Source of the DNA: Streptomyces vietnamensis | Lineage (GTDB): Bacteria; Actinomycetota; Actinomycetes; Streptomycetales; Streptomycetaceae | Assembly: GCF_000830005.1 (NCBI RefSeq) | Contig: NZ_CP010408.1 | Location: forward strand, 62,001-126,000 | DNA length: 64,000 nucleotides | Direction of reading: 5' to 3' | In this document: positions 25,716-33,697 of the stretch, piece after piece | Layout: each line of letters starts with the position of its first letter | Numbering within the stretch: the stretch's first letter is position 1 | Position numbers and translations under genes: made by a program | The notes under the pieces: generated by a model | What the model was told of the DNA's origin: nothing | The model's input: the letters and a program-made list of their open reading frames with translations, nothing else | The model's database searches: none

Positions 25716-26873
25716 ATGACGAGCAGTCGTCACGGAACCGGAGCCAGGACGCGGCTTCGTCGTGCCGTCGCGAGCGGGTTTGCGGGGGCGCTCGTGCTCG
25801 GAGGCGTCCTCGGTCTCGGCGCGACGGACGCGGGCGCGGCGGCGCCGACCTGCCTGGGCCGCCCGGCCACGATCGTCATCACCACGCCCGGCGTGACGAC
25901 GAACGGGACCAGCGGCGCGGACGTGATCATCGGGACCTCAGGCGATGACATCATCCACGGCTTGGGCGGGAACGACCGGATCTGCAGCCTCGGTGGCACC
26001 GACGTCGTCAGTGGCGGACTCGGCAACGACCAGCTCGACGGCGGCACGGGCTCCGACGAGCTGGTCGGCGATACCTTCGGCATTCAAAGCAACACCACGG
26101 GCGGCGGCAACGACCTTCTGATCGGAGGCGACGAGGCCGACACTCTGATCGGGGACAGTCGGTCCGTGGACGGCGGAGACGCCACAGGCGGCGGGAACGA
26201 CCGCCTGTACGGCGGCGACGACGCCGACGTCATGATCGGCGACAGCTTCGGCACCAACGCGTCCGGCGGCGGGCGCGACTACCTCGACGGCGGCGACGGC
26301 ACCGACGACATGGGGGGCGACTCCCGGGCCCTTCACGGCACCGCCCAGGGCGCCGGCGACGACGTGCTCTTCAGCGGAGCGGGCGCCAGCGACCGCATGG
26401 TCGGCGACAGCGACGCCGACGGCAACGTCGAAGGCAACGACGGCGATGACACCCTGATCGCGGGCGGCGACAGTGTGATCGTTATCGGGGACCACAACAT
26501 CCATGACGAGTTCGGCGGTTACGCGACGGGCTCAGGCCGTGACCACATCATCGGCACCGGCGGGCCGGACCTGCTGGTCGGCGAGAGTTCGGTGGTCGAC
26601 GCCAACCTCAGCTCGGCCAGCGCCGACCGGATCGAGGGGGGCGGCGGTAACGACCAGATCTTCGGGGACAACACCGACTTCTTCGTCACCAGGACGGTCG
26701 GCACCGCTGGCGGCCGCGACGACCTGCGCGGCGACGCCGGGGCCGACACCCTCCGCGCCGGCCCCGGCGACGATGACCTCGACGGCGGTGCCGACGGCCC
26801 GGACGTCTGCGACGGCGAGGCTGGCACCGACAGCGCCACCCAGTCCTGCGAGACGACCCCGAACGTCCCGTAA
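25716..26873 (+). CDS. Secreted RTX-like calcium-binding repeat protein
   Basis: 385 residues from ATG at 25716, with GGAGGG 8 bases upstream. A signal peptide (R-R-A-V-A-S-G-F-A-G-A-L-V-L-G-G, cleavage near A-G-A-A-A) leads into a body of Gly/Asp nonapeptides such as G-G-N-D-R-I-C-S-L, G-G-L-G-N-D-Q-L-D, G-G-D-E-A-D-T-L-I, that is, haemolysin-type calcium-binding repeats forming a parallel beta-roll. Two Cys pairs near the ends may close the roll. No catalytic domain or type I secretion genes are present, so it is likely exported by Sec and acts as a calcium-dependent surface or matrix protein. Confidence 0.85.
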   Translation: MTSSRHGTGARTRLRRAVASGFAGALVLGGVLGLGATDAGAAAPTCLGRPATIVITTPGVTTNGTSGADVIIGTSGDDIIHGLGGNDRICSLGGTDVVSGGLGNDQLDGGTGSDELVGDTFGIQSNTTGGGNDLLIGGDEADTLIGDSRSVDGGDATGGGNDRLYGGDDADVMIGDSFGTNASGGGRDYLDGGDGTDDMGGDSRALHGTAQGAGDDVLFSGAGASDRMVGDSDADGNVEGNDGDDTLIAGGDSVIVIGDHNIHDEFGGYATGSGRDHIIGTGGPDLLVGESSVVDANLSSASADRIEGGGGNDQIFGDNTDFFVTRTVGTAGGRDDLRGDAGADTLRAGPGDDDLDGGADGPDVCDGEAGTDSATQSCETTPNVP

Positions 26874-26894
26874 CGGCAGCCCAGCAAAACCAGT

Positions 26895-26930
26895 GGCCCC
26901 CGGGGTGCGCGTTGACGCACCCTGGGGGCC
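26895..26930. terminator. Terminator after the RTX gene
   Basis: Arms GGCCCCCGGGGTGCG (26895-26909) and CGCACCCTGGGGGCC (26916-26930) pair with one mismatch around a 6-base loop, 22 bases past the stop codon. Confidence 0.85.
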
Positions 26931-27220
26931 ATGTCCGTTCCGCCCAGTACCGGTCCGCGCCGCGTACACCGACGCGACGATCACCGTCTCCCAGGCGTAC
27001 GGCCCGGCCAATGGCGCTCACGCTCGCTCCCCACTCGGTTCAGCCACGGATCAAGTGGGGCGACGAGTAGGGGTGGTCGTTTCCAAGAATCGCCATCACG
27101 CCTTCTCGTACGCCTTCAGCGCGTCGGTCTCGACCTGGTCCGCCGCGAGACCCCAGCGCAACTTCCTCGCGGTCCGCCGTACCACCGCATCGATGACCAT
27201 TAGCAACATCATGTCCGAGC
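26931..27220. other. Non-coding stretch
   Basis: About 290 bases with no gene I can support; only short frames without ribosome binding sites. Confidence 0.4.
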
Positions 27221-27240
27221 TTCAGTCGCTCGGGTCGCTA
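27221..27240. repeat. Iteron relic matching the putative origin
   Basis: The 20 bases are identical to 48077-48096 in the origin-proximal repeat cluster. It lies just beyond the 3' end of a decayed copy of the third replication gene, the same place iterons occupy at 51561-51583. Confidence 0.7.
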
Positions 27241-27254
27241 TGTGGCGGCCCAGG

Positions 27255-27446
27255 TTATCGGGGAAGGCTTATGCCGAGTTCGCGCATGGCGCTGGACGGG
27301 GGGCCACCTTCGCTGTGCTCGGTCTTGCGGCCTTGACAATGGGTTGGAGGGCGCCGGGGTCGACGGGGGCAGAGCTGGCATAGAGGCCGTTGGGCTCGGT
27401 GTCGCGGCCGTACGGAAGGTGCCGGAAGCTCGTGAGGCCTTGACGG
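27255..27446 (-). pseudogene. Decayed copy of the small replication-operon gene
   Basis: The minus strand reads K-A-S-R-A-S-G-T-F-R in one frame and, after a deletion and frame change, G-R-K-T-E-H-S-E-G-G-P-P-S-S-A-M-R-E-L-G-I-S-L-P before a TAA. Both halves match the gene at 51138-51539 (K-A-S-R-A-S-G-T-F-R and G-R-K-T-E-R-S-E-G-G-P-P-S-S-A-M-R-E-L-G-I-T-L-P). The first ~80 codons are absent. It is a relic of a second replication module. Confidence 0.75.
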
Positions 27447-27593
27447 TGGCGACTTCGCCCCAGCCTCCCGCGCGGCGCACGTCTTGCTGCTCACCGTCGC
27501 GGCGCTGGCCTGCCCCACCCTGATTGCACGTTTCCACTTCGGCAGCAACCGGCTGGGGCAGGTATAGTGCGGTGCAACTTGTTACTCAGGCGC

Positions 27594-27619
27594 GAGGCCC
27601 CCACCACGGTGGGGGCCTC
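27594..27619. terminator. 12-bp stem terminator
   Basis: GAGGCCCCCACC and its exact complement surround two bases; TCCTTTT follows on the plus strand. It lies 10 bases beyond the end of the leftward winged-helix operon and can stop transcription from either side. Confidence 0.8.
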
Positions 27620-27629
27620 TCCTTTTGTG

Positions 27630-28043
27630 TCAGGCGATCCGGAGCTCCGGGCGGCCCTTCGTCGGCGGGGCCGTCTGGTACTCAGGCGCCTTGAGCACCG
27701 GCAACCGTCCCGCCCTCATGTCTTCCAGAGCCTGCTGGAAGGCCTCTTCCATCGAATCGATGCTGTCGTACTTGGCTGCCAGCGGGTGAAGCCGGTATCG
27801 GTTCCCGCCGCGCTCTTCTGCCTGTCGGCGCAGAACGAAGTTCAGGTCGAAGAGCGGCGCAAGCAGCGTGCTGACGGTGGCCGCCGACACCTTGTACTCA
27901 ACCGCCATGGTCCGCTGGCTGGGCAGACCGCCACCGTTCTCGCTGCGGAAAACCAGGTACTGCAGGAACTTCACCGACGGCGCGCTGATGGGCAGCGCCC
28001 AGATGCGCTCAGACACCAGCGGTGACATCACGGGAAGTGCCAT
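27630..28043 (-). CDS. Winged-helix protein, possible replication regulator
   Basis: 137 residues from ATG with GGAGG 8 bases upstream. Residues ~20-85 form a winged helix: S-V-K-F-L-Q-Y-L-V-F-R-S, G-L-P-S-Q-R-T-M-A-V-E-Y-K-V-S-A-A-T-V-S and F-D-L-N-F-V-L-R-R, ending in a wing with R-G-G-N-R-Y-R-L-H. The C-terminus is an acidic helix and a Pro-rich tail. It starts 35 bases after the larger winged-helix gene and is likely in the same operon. It resembles MarR- or RepL-type helix-turn-helix domains; a role in copy control of a plasmid is plausible but unproven. Confidence 0.6.
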   Translation of the reverse strand: MALPVMSPLVSERIWALPISAPSVKFLQYLVFRSENGGGLPSQRTMAVEYKVSAATVSTLLAPLFDLNFVLRRQAEERGGNRYRLHPLAAKYDSIDSMEEAFQQALEDMRAGRLPVLKAPEYQTAPPTKGRPELRIA

Positions 28044-28078
28044 CGGCTACGTCCTCCGAATCAAGTGGTCGTTGAGAC

Positions 28079-28801
28079 TCATCCTGTACGCCGTCTCGGG
28101 CGAGCAGTCAGGGGGGTGCCGGAGAGCCCCAGGTCGAGCTCTTCCTGGTGATGAATCAGCTCGGGCCCGATCTGGTGAGGGAACCGGTCGGCGGGGTCGG
28201 CACCTTGTGGAAGGTTGCTCTCGATCTCGGCGAGCACGTCTCGCTGCTCGTTGCTCCCCCCGAAGAACCACAGGCGAACGTTAAGGCGGATCAACCCGTT
28301 GCCGACCCGCTCCAGCCAGCCGAGCTCGCACAGACGCCGCACCGCACGGTTGACAGTAGGACGGACGATCTTCTTGGAGTTTGGAGTCTTGACAGCAAGC
28401 TTGTTGAGCCCGTCCGTGATCTCCTGCTGGGTGTACTCGGTGATCCCGGTGCCCCGTTTCTGACCGCCGGCCACGTACAGGAAGACGCACAGCTCGCTCC
28501 GGGTGATGGCGTTCGCGATGAACAGCTGCGCCAGGAGCTGGGTGAACCAGTTGCTCGAGATGCTGTAGCCGAAGGGACCAGCCATGTCGTGCGACCGGCG
28601 GTCATCGCTGTACTCCGCGGTGACCTTGACGTTCTTCAGTCGTCGGCCGCCGGCATGTGGGTCGGCAGCCTGTTGAATCGTCTTACCCAGCTGCTCGCCG
28701 AGGAGGCTGAGTAGCTCGTTGCTGACAACGTCTTCTGTTGTGGCGGGTGAAGGTACCGATCGGGGCCGTCGCGGCTCTCGCGACGGCGAAGCAGGTGTCA
28801 C
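28079..28801 (-). CDS. RepL-like winged-helix replication initiator candidate
   Basis: 240 residues. GTG at 28801 follows AAGGAGG by 7 bases; the frame extends further upstream only as read-through of the repeat region. After a Pro/Ser-rich start the core (~75-200) reads N-W-F-T-Q-L-L-A-Q-L-F, S-E-L-C-V-F-L-Y-V-A-G-G, a helix-turn-helix T-Q-Q-E-I-T-D-G-L ... R-P-T-V-N-R-A-V-R-R-L-C-E-L-G-W-L and then R-L-N-V-R-L-W-F-F-G-G. This order, including the final N-x-x-L-x-F-x-G-G strand, is like RepL plasmid replication proteins. Four 25-bp palindromes lie just upstream and are probably its binding sites. Confidence 0.6.
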   Translation of the reverse strand: MTPASPSREPRRPRSVPSPATTEDVVSNELLSLLGEQLGKTIQQAADPHAGGRRLKNVKVTAEYSDDRRSHDMAGPFGYSISSNWFTQLLAQLFIANAITRSELCVFLYVAGGQKRGTGITEYTQQEITDGLNKLAVKTPNSKKIVRPTVNRAVRRLCELGWLERVGNGLIRLNVRLWFFGGSNEQRDVLAEIESNLPQGADPADRFPHQIGPELIHHQEELDLGLSGTPLTARPRRRTG

Positions 28802-28840
28802 TGGACCCTCCTTGTTACTCAGGCGGTCCGAGCGTATCTC

Positions 28841-29093
28841 AAAAGTTAGGCCCTGCCTTACTTTTGACGCGGCGACACACCCTACAGCTAGGCATGCGGA
28901 GAAAGTTTGGCTGTGCCTGATTTTCAGTGCGCACAGGCGCCGAAAGTTAGGCCACGCCGAACTTTCAGTCGCGCCTAGCGCGACATTTCCTGAGGGCCGA
29001 CGGGAGGTGCGACGGTCCGTGGACAACCCTGCGACCTGGGGCGTTGCCCTACCACGCGCCCACCTCCAGAAAGTTTGGCCTGGCCTAACTTTC
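28841..29093. repeat. Four 25-bp palindromes (iterons or operators)
   Basis: Palindromes at 28841-28865, 28901-28925, 28942-28966 and 29069-29093 share arms GAAAGTTWGGC and GCCWAACTTTC separated by three bases; arm mismatches are 1, 3, 1 and 1. Centre spacings are 60, 41 and 127 bp. The first lies 40 bp before the start of the RepL-like gene, in its promoter zone. They are AT-richer than the surroundings. Confidence 0.85.
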
Positions 29094-29774
29094 GATGCGG
29101 AATGTGCTGCCTGCGTTAACAACTTCAACCCTAAAATGTCGCGGCCGGAGCATGATCATCTTCGTAATTCCGCAGGTCAGAGCCCTATCGGAGGTGCGCG
29201 CTTCTTATAAAAGAGCGGACGGGCGGCCGCTCAGAGAGCTTCCCCAGACGGTGCTGGGCGCCCTCCACCGTCCTGCGGTGAGCACGATGCCGGCATCTCT
29301 CCGAGCCCTGTATGCACCTCAGCCACCGAAAGTCAGCCACGACGCTGGGGTTTGCCGAACGACGGCGCACGCGTGTGCCTCCAGCAACCCCTTCCCGGTA
29401 TCAGCCACGCTATCTATCTGTTCCTCGGCGTCAGCCAGTGACTGCTCAGGGGGACAACGCAGGCTCCGAGGACATGGCCTTTGATCTTGAAGGGGGATTG
29501 GGAACCCCCAGTGATGGTCAGTCCAGCACGGCCAGGTGCTGGCGGGGTTCGGGGCTCGCCCCGATGGGGGTCCAGGGGGCAAAGCCCCTTGGCAACGGTC
29601 CGCGCGCGACAACGGACAAGAGCCTCGCCGTCGACGTCAGGTGAGCAAGGCCCGTCGGCAGGAGGGGTGATCGGCGCGGGCTCACGGGACCGCTCCGCCG
29701 CAGTGGAGATCACGCCCCGCGGGAAAGGGCACAGCCCCCGCTCTAGCCCCTGTAGCCCTGGTGTGGTCTTGCCA
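29094..29774. other. Non-coding region between replication and transfer genes
   Basis: About 680 bases with no supported gene. Short GC hairpins such as GGGGCTCGCCCC (~29554) and GGGGGCAAAGCCCC (~29574-29588) lie at ~29550-29590, a pattern often found beside Streptomyces plasmid genes and possibly a terminator for the leftward replication-relaxation gene. Confidence 0.4.
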
Positions 29775-30716
29775 TCAGGACACACTGGCAAGAGGTCCTG
29801 GGAGCCAGGCGTTGACCGGTTCTGCATTGCCGAGGACCGGTGTGAAGACCTGCTCGAACGGCCCCCTGGCTCGGAGCTGGTTGAGGGTGGTGACGCCGGC
29901 CCGAAGCGCGGTGGTGGCGAGCACCGGGTCGCTGGCGGCAAGGCTGCGCAGGTCGGCAATCCGGCGGGCGAGGCGCTCCTCGGACGCTCCGGTCAGGACC
30001 ATCAGAAGTCGGGGGAAGACCGGGTAGCGGCTGCGCCAAGCCGGCATCGTGGCCTGGCGACGGGGCCCGCGGGCGCCCTTGGCGGTTGGAGGCTGGGGAG
30101 CGTACGCGTGGTAGGCGGCGTAGGCGTGCAGTTTCTGGGCCAGGCGGGCGATCGTCATCTGGGTGCGGTCGACCTCGATGAAGAACGTGAGCAGGGTGCG
30201 CTGTCGTGCTTCGGTGTGGACGTAGTTGAGGACGGCATCGGGGACGAGGCACAGCTCTTCCCCCGGTCGGGCCTCGTCACGGTAGTAGTGCGCGATCTCT
30301 GGCGACCAGTCCAGGGGACCGCACTCGTGGTCGAGTCGGCGGGCGTGCTCGACGAACGCGGCTCCGGTATCCACGACTGCAAGGGTGTGTTCCTGGAGCG
30401 GGCCGAGGGCAGCCTCGGGGCTCATCCGGTACGGGCGCTGCTGAAGCAGACCGACCGCTTCGACGGCCTGGGCGCCCTTTTCGGTGAGCCACCACAGCAG
30501 CTCGGTCTGGCCGGTGGTGCGGCGGCCGACGACGCCAGCGAACCCGGCTTCGCGAAGGGTGTGGAGCTGGCGGCGCAGGTACTCAGTGCGGGTGTGGTGC
30601 GGGGTGACGAGCCGGTGGAGCTGCCTCGTGGAAACCAGACGGTGCTGGTAGAGGACCTGGGCGGCCTGCTGGGCGACCTGGCCCAGCCCGGTGGGGGCGG
30701 ACTGCGGGTAGGGCAT
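29775..30716 (-). CDS. Replication-relaxation family protein
   Basis: 313 residues from ATG with GGGGAG 6 bases upstream. The N-terminal third is a winged helix (L-Y-Q-H-R-L-V-S-T-R-Q-L-H-R-L ... L-R-E-A-G-F-A-G-V-V-G-R), followed by the family core with L-T-E-K-G-A-Q-A-V, H-T-L-A-V-V-D-T-G-A-A-F, P-D-A-V-L-N-Y and F-F-I-E-V-D-R-T-Q-M-T, a possible nuclease-like strand with Glu/Asp/Arg. This matches the Streptomyces plasmid proteins grouped as replication-relaxation. The family is linked to plasmid replication and transfer, although the reaction is not firmly known. It sits directly downstream of the VirD4-like ATPase gene. Confidence 0.82.
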   Translation of the reverse strand: MPYPQSAPTGLGQVAQQAAQVLYQHRLVSTRQLHRLVTPHHTRTEYLRRQLHTLREAGFAGVVGRRTTGQTELLWWLTEKGAQAVEAVGLLQQRPYRMSPEAALGPLQEHTLAVVDTGAAFVEHARRLDHECGPLDWSPEIAHYYRDEARPGEELCLVPDAVLNYVHTEARQRTLLTFFIEVDRTQMTIARLAQKLHAYAAYHAYAPQPPTAKGARGPRRQATMPAWRSRYPVFPRLLMVLTGASEERLARRIADLRSLAASDPVLATTALRAGVTTLNQLRARGPFEQVFTPVLGNAEPVNAWLPGPLASVS

Positions 30717-30733
30717 GGGGTACTCCCCTTCTT

Positions 30734-32908
30734 CTAGTCGATGACGCTGGTGGGGTCGCCGGCGTTCGTTCCGCCCGGGCGTCGTCCGGTGTGGTGGGCG
30801 AGGACGGTGCTGTCGAGGACCTCGAGGTCGGCGAGGATGTCGCTCAGCGGGCGGCGGTTGAGGTTGGTGTCGATCGCCTGGTCGAGGGCAGGGACGCCGG
30901 CCGGGTTGTCGTAGTGCGCGAAGACCTCATCCACGGGCAGGCCGCGGACGCGGAAGGGCGTGGTCCTGCCGCCGTTGAGGTTGACGGACATCACGTAGTG
31001 GTACTTGGGGAGTTCGGTGATCGTCTCCGGGCTGACGTGCCCGTTCCACCTCTTGGCGACGAAGGCAGCCTCGTCGTAGTCCGCGGCGCAGGTGCTCAGC
31101 CAGGACTGGTTCTGCAGCAGGGCCTGGCGGGTGATGGCGGAGAGCCGGAGTGCCATCTGGGTCATGCCGATGAAGCGCACCTCGTACTTGCGCAGCTGCT
31201 CGGCGATGGCGGCGAGGAACCCCTTGCTGGAGGAGTCGAGGGCGGTGAGTTCATCGCCCCAGGCCCAGAAAGTGTTCCGTTGCTCGCGGGGGGTGTCCTG
31301 CCGGGAGAGTCCGGCGCGGTGCAGGTCGTGGATGAGCAGGCAGCTGACCAGGGCGTCGCTCTCGCTGCCGGACGGGCAGACGAACACCACCTTCGAGGTG
31401 TCCATGGCGTGGCGGACGTCGTATGCGGAGCGGGGGCTGCCGAAGAAGCCCTGGAGGCTCTGGCTGGTGTCGAGGCGGTCGATGGCGTAGGTGACGGTGG
31501 GCACCGCGTCCGGGCCGAGTTTGGGGAACGTGGTCTCCCAGTACGCGCGGACGCGGTCCGGGAGCTTGGGCAGGAGCTGCTCGCGCCAGTCCTCGTCGGT
31601 GAGCCAGGTGCGCAGTTGGAAGAGGGTGCACTGCGCCTCGGGGTGGCCGGCCTGGACGGCCTGGAGGTTGAGCAGGGCCAGGGCCTGGGAGGCGCGGGCC
31701 AGGATCGTGCGGGCGCGGGGGGCGTTGTCGCCCCAGTCCTGCGCCGCGGCGATGCCCTCGGTGACGGAGCGGACGATGTCCTGGACGTCGGAGAGGGTGC
31801 GGCCTTCCATGGACAGGGGGTTCCAGGAGACGACGGGCTGGTCCGGGGCGGTCTTGGCGAGGTTGATCTCCCAGAGCCGATCGGCGATCTCCGGGTGCGC
31901 AAGGTAGGGCTTGGCCCGGGCCCAGCCTTCGCCGTGCGGGTCGAGGAACCAGCAGCCGTAGCCGGAGTGCGCCATCGCGATGCACTGCACGAGGGCCTCT
32001 TCGGTCTTGCCGTGGCCGGCTTTGCCGAGCTGGAGGCCGAAGAGGAGGTCCTGCACCCGGGCGGCGCCGATCCGTTCGCGGCCGTCCGGGTAGACGACGG
32101 CGCCGAGCGGGATCAGGTCGCGCTGTCCGGTGTAGACGGGGAGGTCGGCCGGGGCCGGCGGGACCAGGCCGCCGGAGCGGACCACGCTGGAGGCGGCGCA
32201 CTTTACCGTCGGCGGCTTGAGCCAGCCGGCCAGCTCGGGCACCGTCAGCCACTGTCGGCGATGCGGCGCGAACTCCCCGCTCGCGAACCGGCGCTCGAAG
32301 TGGCCGATCGACCAGCTGTGGGGCCGGTGGACCTTGAGGTAGTTCTCCCCCGAAGTCATCGACAGCGCGGCAATCAGCTGGTGCATCCGGGCCAGGGCCA
32401 GCTGCGGGTGCGCGGCCTCGGTCCGCAGCAGGATCTGCACGGCGAACACCGCGCCCGCGCCGGGCTCGAGCTTGCCGACTCCGTCACGCAGGTCGGCCTG
32501 CCGCGGAATCCGCTCGGAACGGCCGGTGGACCCGGCGCCGCCGGACCAGGCGGAGGTCATCGTCCCCCAGAACCCGCCCCCTCCAAGTCCACCGGTGAGG
32601 CGCTCGCCGTACGCGGACGGCCCGCGGCGGGCGGCCCGGGCCATCAGGCGGCGCCGGCGGCGGGCCAGGCGGCGCTCGGAGACCGGGACCAGGTCGAAGA
32701 CGGCCTCGGCCTTCTCCCCGTCCTCGGTCCGGACCGAGGACATGGCCGCGGCCAGCTGCTGAAGCGGGTCCGGGCTCAGGCCGAGCGAGGCGAGAGCCTT
32801 GTAGTCGGGCAATCCCAGGGCCAGCTCGGCGCGCTGCACGTACCGGCGCCCGCTCGCCCTGGCGGTGGGCGCTGACGTCGGTTTGGCGAGGGAGATGACG
32901 GCGGTCAC
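30734..32908 (-). CDS. VirD4/TraG-like conjugative coupling ATPase
   Basis: 724 residues. Walker A is G-K-A-G-H-G-K-T at 295-302, Walker B is T-F-W-A-W-G-D-E-L near 555, and a sensor-like F-I-G-M-T-Q-M-A-L and N-Q-S-W-L-S segment follow, as in the HerA/FtsK-type ATPases that feed DNA into conjugative channels. The N-terminal 290 residues lack clear membrane helices, which instead are supplied by the gene upstream; the two overlap by GTGA. Expected role: recruiting the transfer DNA to the T4SS encoded at 52-61 kb. Confidence 0.83.
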   Translation of the reverse strand: MTAVISLAKPTSAPTARASGRRYVQRAELALGLPDYKALASLGLSPDPLQQLAAAMSSVRTEDGEKAEAVFDLVPVSERRLARRRRRLMARAARRGPSAYGERLTGGLGGGGFWGTMTSAWSGGAGSTGRSERIPRQADLRDGVGKLEPGAGAVFAVQILLRTEAAHPQLALARMHQLIAALSMTSGENYLKVHRPHSWSIGHFERRFASGEFAPHRRQWLTVPELAGWLKPPTVKCAASSVVRSGGLVPPAPADLPVYTGQRDLIPLGAVVYPDGRERIGAARVQDLLFGLQLGKAGHGKTEEALVQCIAMAHSGYGCWFLDPHGEGWARAKPYLAHPEIADRLWEINLAKTAPDQPVVSWNPLSMEGRTLSDVQDIVRSVTEGIAAAQDWGDNAPRARTILARASQALALLNLQAVQAGHPEAQCTLFQLRTWLTDEDWREQLLPKLPDRVRAYWETTFPKLGPDAVPTVTYAIDRLDTSQSLQGFFGSPRSAYDVRHAMDTSKVVFVCPSGSESDALVSCLLIHDLHRAGLSRQDTPREQRNTFWAWGDELTALDSSSKGFLAAIAEQLRKYEVRFIGMTQMALRLSAITRQALLQNQSWLSTCAADYDEAAFVAKRWNGHVSPETITELPKYHYVMSVNLNGGRTTPFRVRGLPVDEVFAHYDNPAGVPALDQAIDTNLNRRPLSDILADLEVLDSTVLAHHTGRRPGGTNAGDPTSVID

Positions 32909-33366
32909 GACGTACCTCCCGGGCCGGTGAAGCGAACCGGCCGGATTTCGCTCTGTCCTTGGTGGGTTCGGACCTCCACCTCGGCGAAGCCGGGCATGGC
33001 CAGGATCGCGGCCGCGGCCGCCGGCCCTTCGATGTAGCAGCGCATCTTGCCGTCCACGGCGGTGTACCGCAGTCGCACCGCGGATCCCCGGGCCGGAACA
33101 CCGTCAGCCGCGTAGTGCACCCGGCCGAGCTGGCGGGCCCAGCGGCCCACCTCCCCCTCACTGGGGTCGAAGGTGGCTGTCGGGATGGCCTCGACCTGCA
33201 CCCTGTCGGCGAGCGCCTCCCGGACCAGCGCCGCGCGACGGATCGTCCACCACACCCAGACAGCCGCCCCCAGGACGCTGAGGGCGAGGAGGTACGGGGC
33301 GGCCGCGTCCAGCGTGGCCCGGAGTTGAGCGAGGAGCTCGTCGACCGGCAGGTCCGGGAGGCTCAT
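32905..33366 (-). CDS. Membrane partner of the coupling ATPase
   Basis: 153 residues. One or two helices at ~24-45 (L-L-A-L-S-V-L-G-A-A-V-W-V-W-W) are followed by a cytoplasmic alpha/beta domain (~50-150). Because the ATPase lacks its own anchor, this protein probably tethers it to the membrane. The pair overlaps by 4 bases, so it is translated together. No family name can be given. Confidence 0.65.
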   Translation of the reverse strand: MSLPDLPVDELLAQLRATLDAAAPYLLALSVLGAAVWVWWTIRRAALVREALADRVQVEAIPTATFDPSEGEVGRWARQLGRVHYAADGVPARGSAVRLRYTAVDGKMRCYIEGPAAAAAILAMPGFAEVEVRTHQGQSEIRPVRFTGPGGTS

Positions 33367-33697
33367 GTCGTTCGGCCCAGGGCCGGTCGGGATGGGATGG
33401 TGTGCTTCATGGCGCCTCCAGGTCGGGTGGGAAGAAGCCCTTCACCTGGACCAAGTAAGAATCCGGGGCCCGTTCAGACACCGAGTCCGAATGCTTTGCC
33501 ATCCCTTGAACTGTCTCGGCCTCGGCACAGGTCGAGGCAGTCGTAGTCCCGTAGCCCGGCCGTGCAGCAACTACTCATCATCGCCACTCATGCATCGCCG
33601 CCTCTCGCGCACGGGCCACGCTCGGCCTCCGCGCGCCTCGAAGACGCACCGGAGGATCGATAGCATTCATCGCCCCAACTGATCACACTAAGGACCG
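33367..33697. other. Divergent promoter region
   Basis: 330 bases between the leftward transfer genes and the rightward kinase gene, without a gene. Both promoters should lie here. Confidence 0.45.

Noticed and set aside
29548..29594. GC-rich hairpins considered as an attachment site
   Set aside because: No tRNA gene, integrase or matching second copy was seen in the window.
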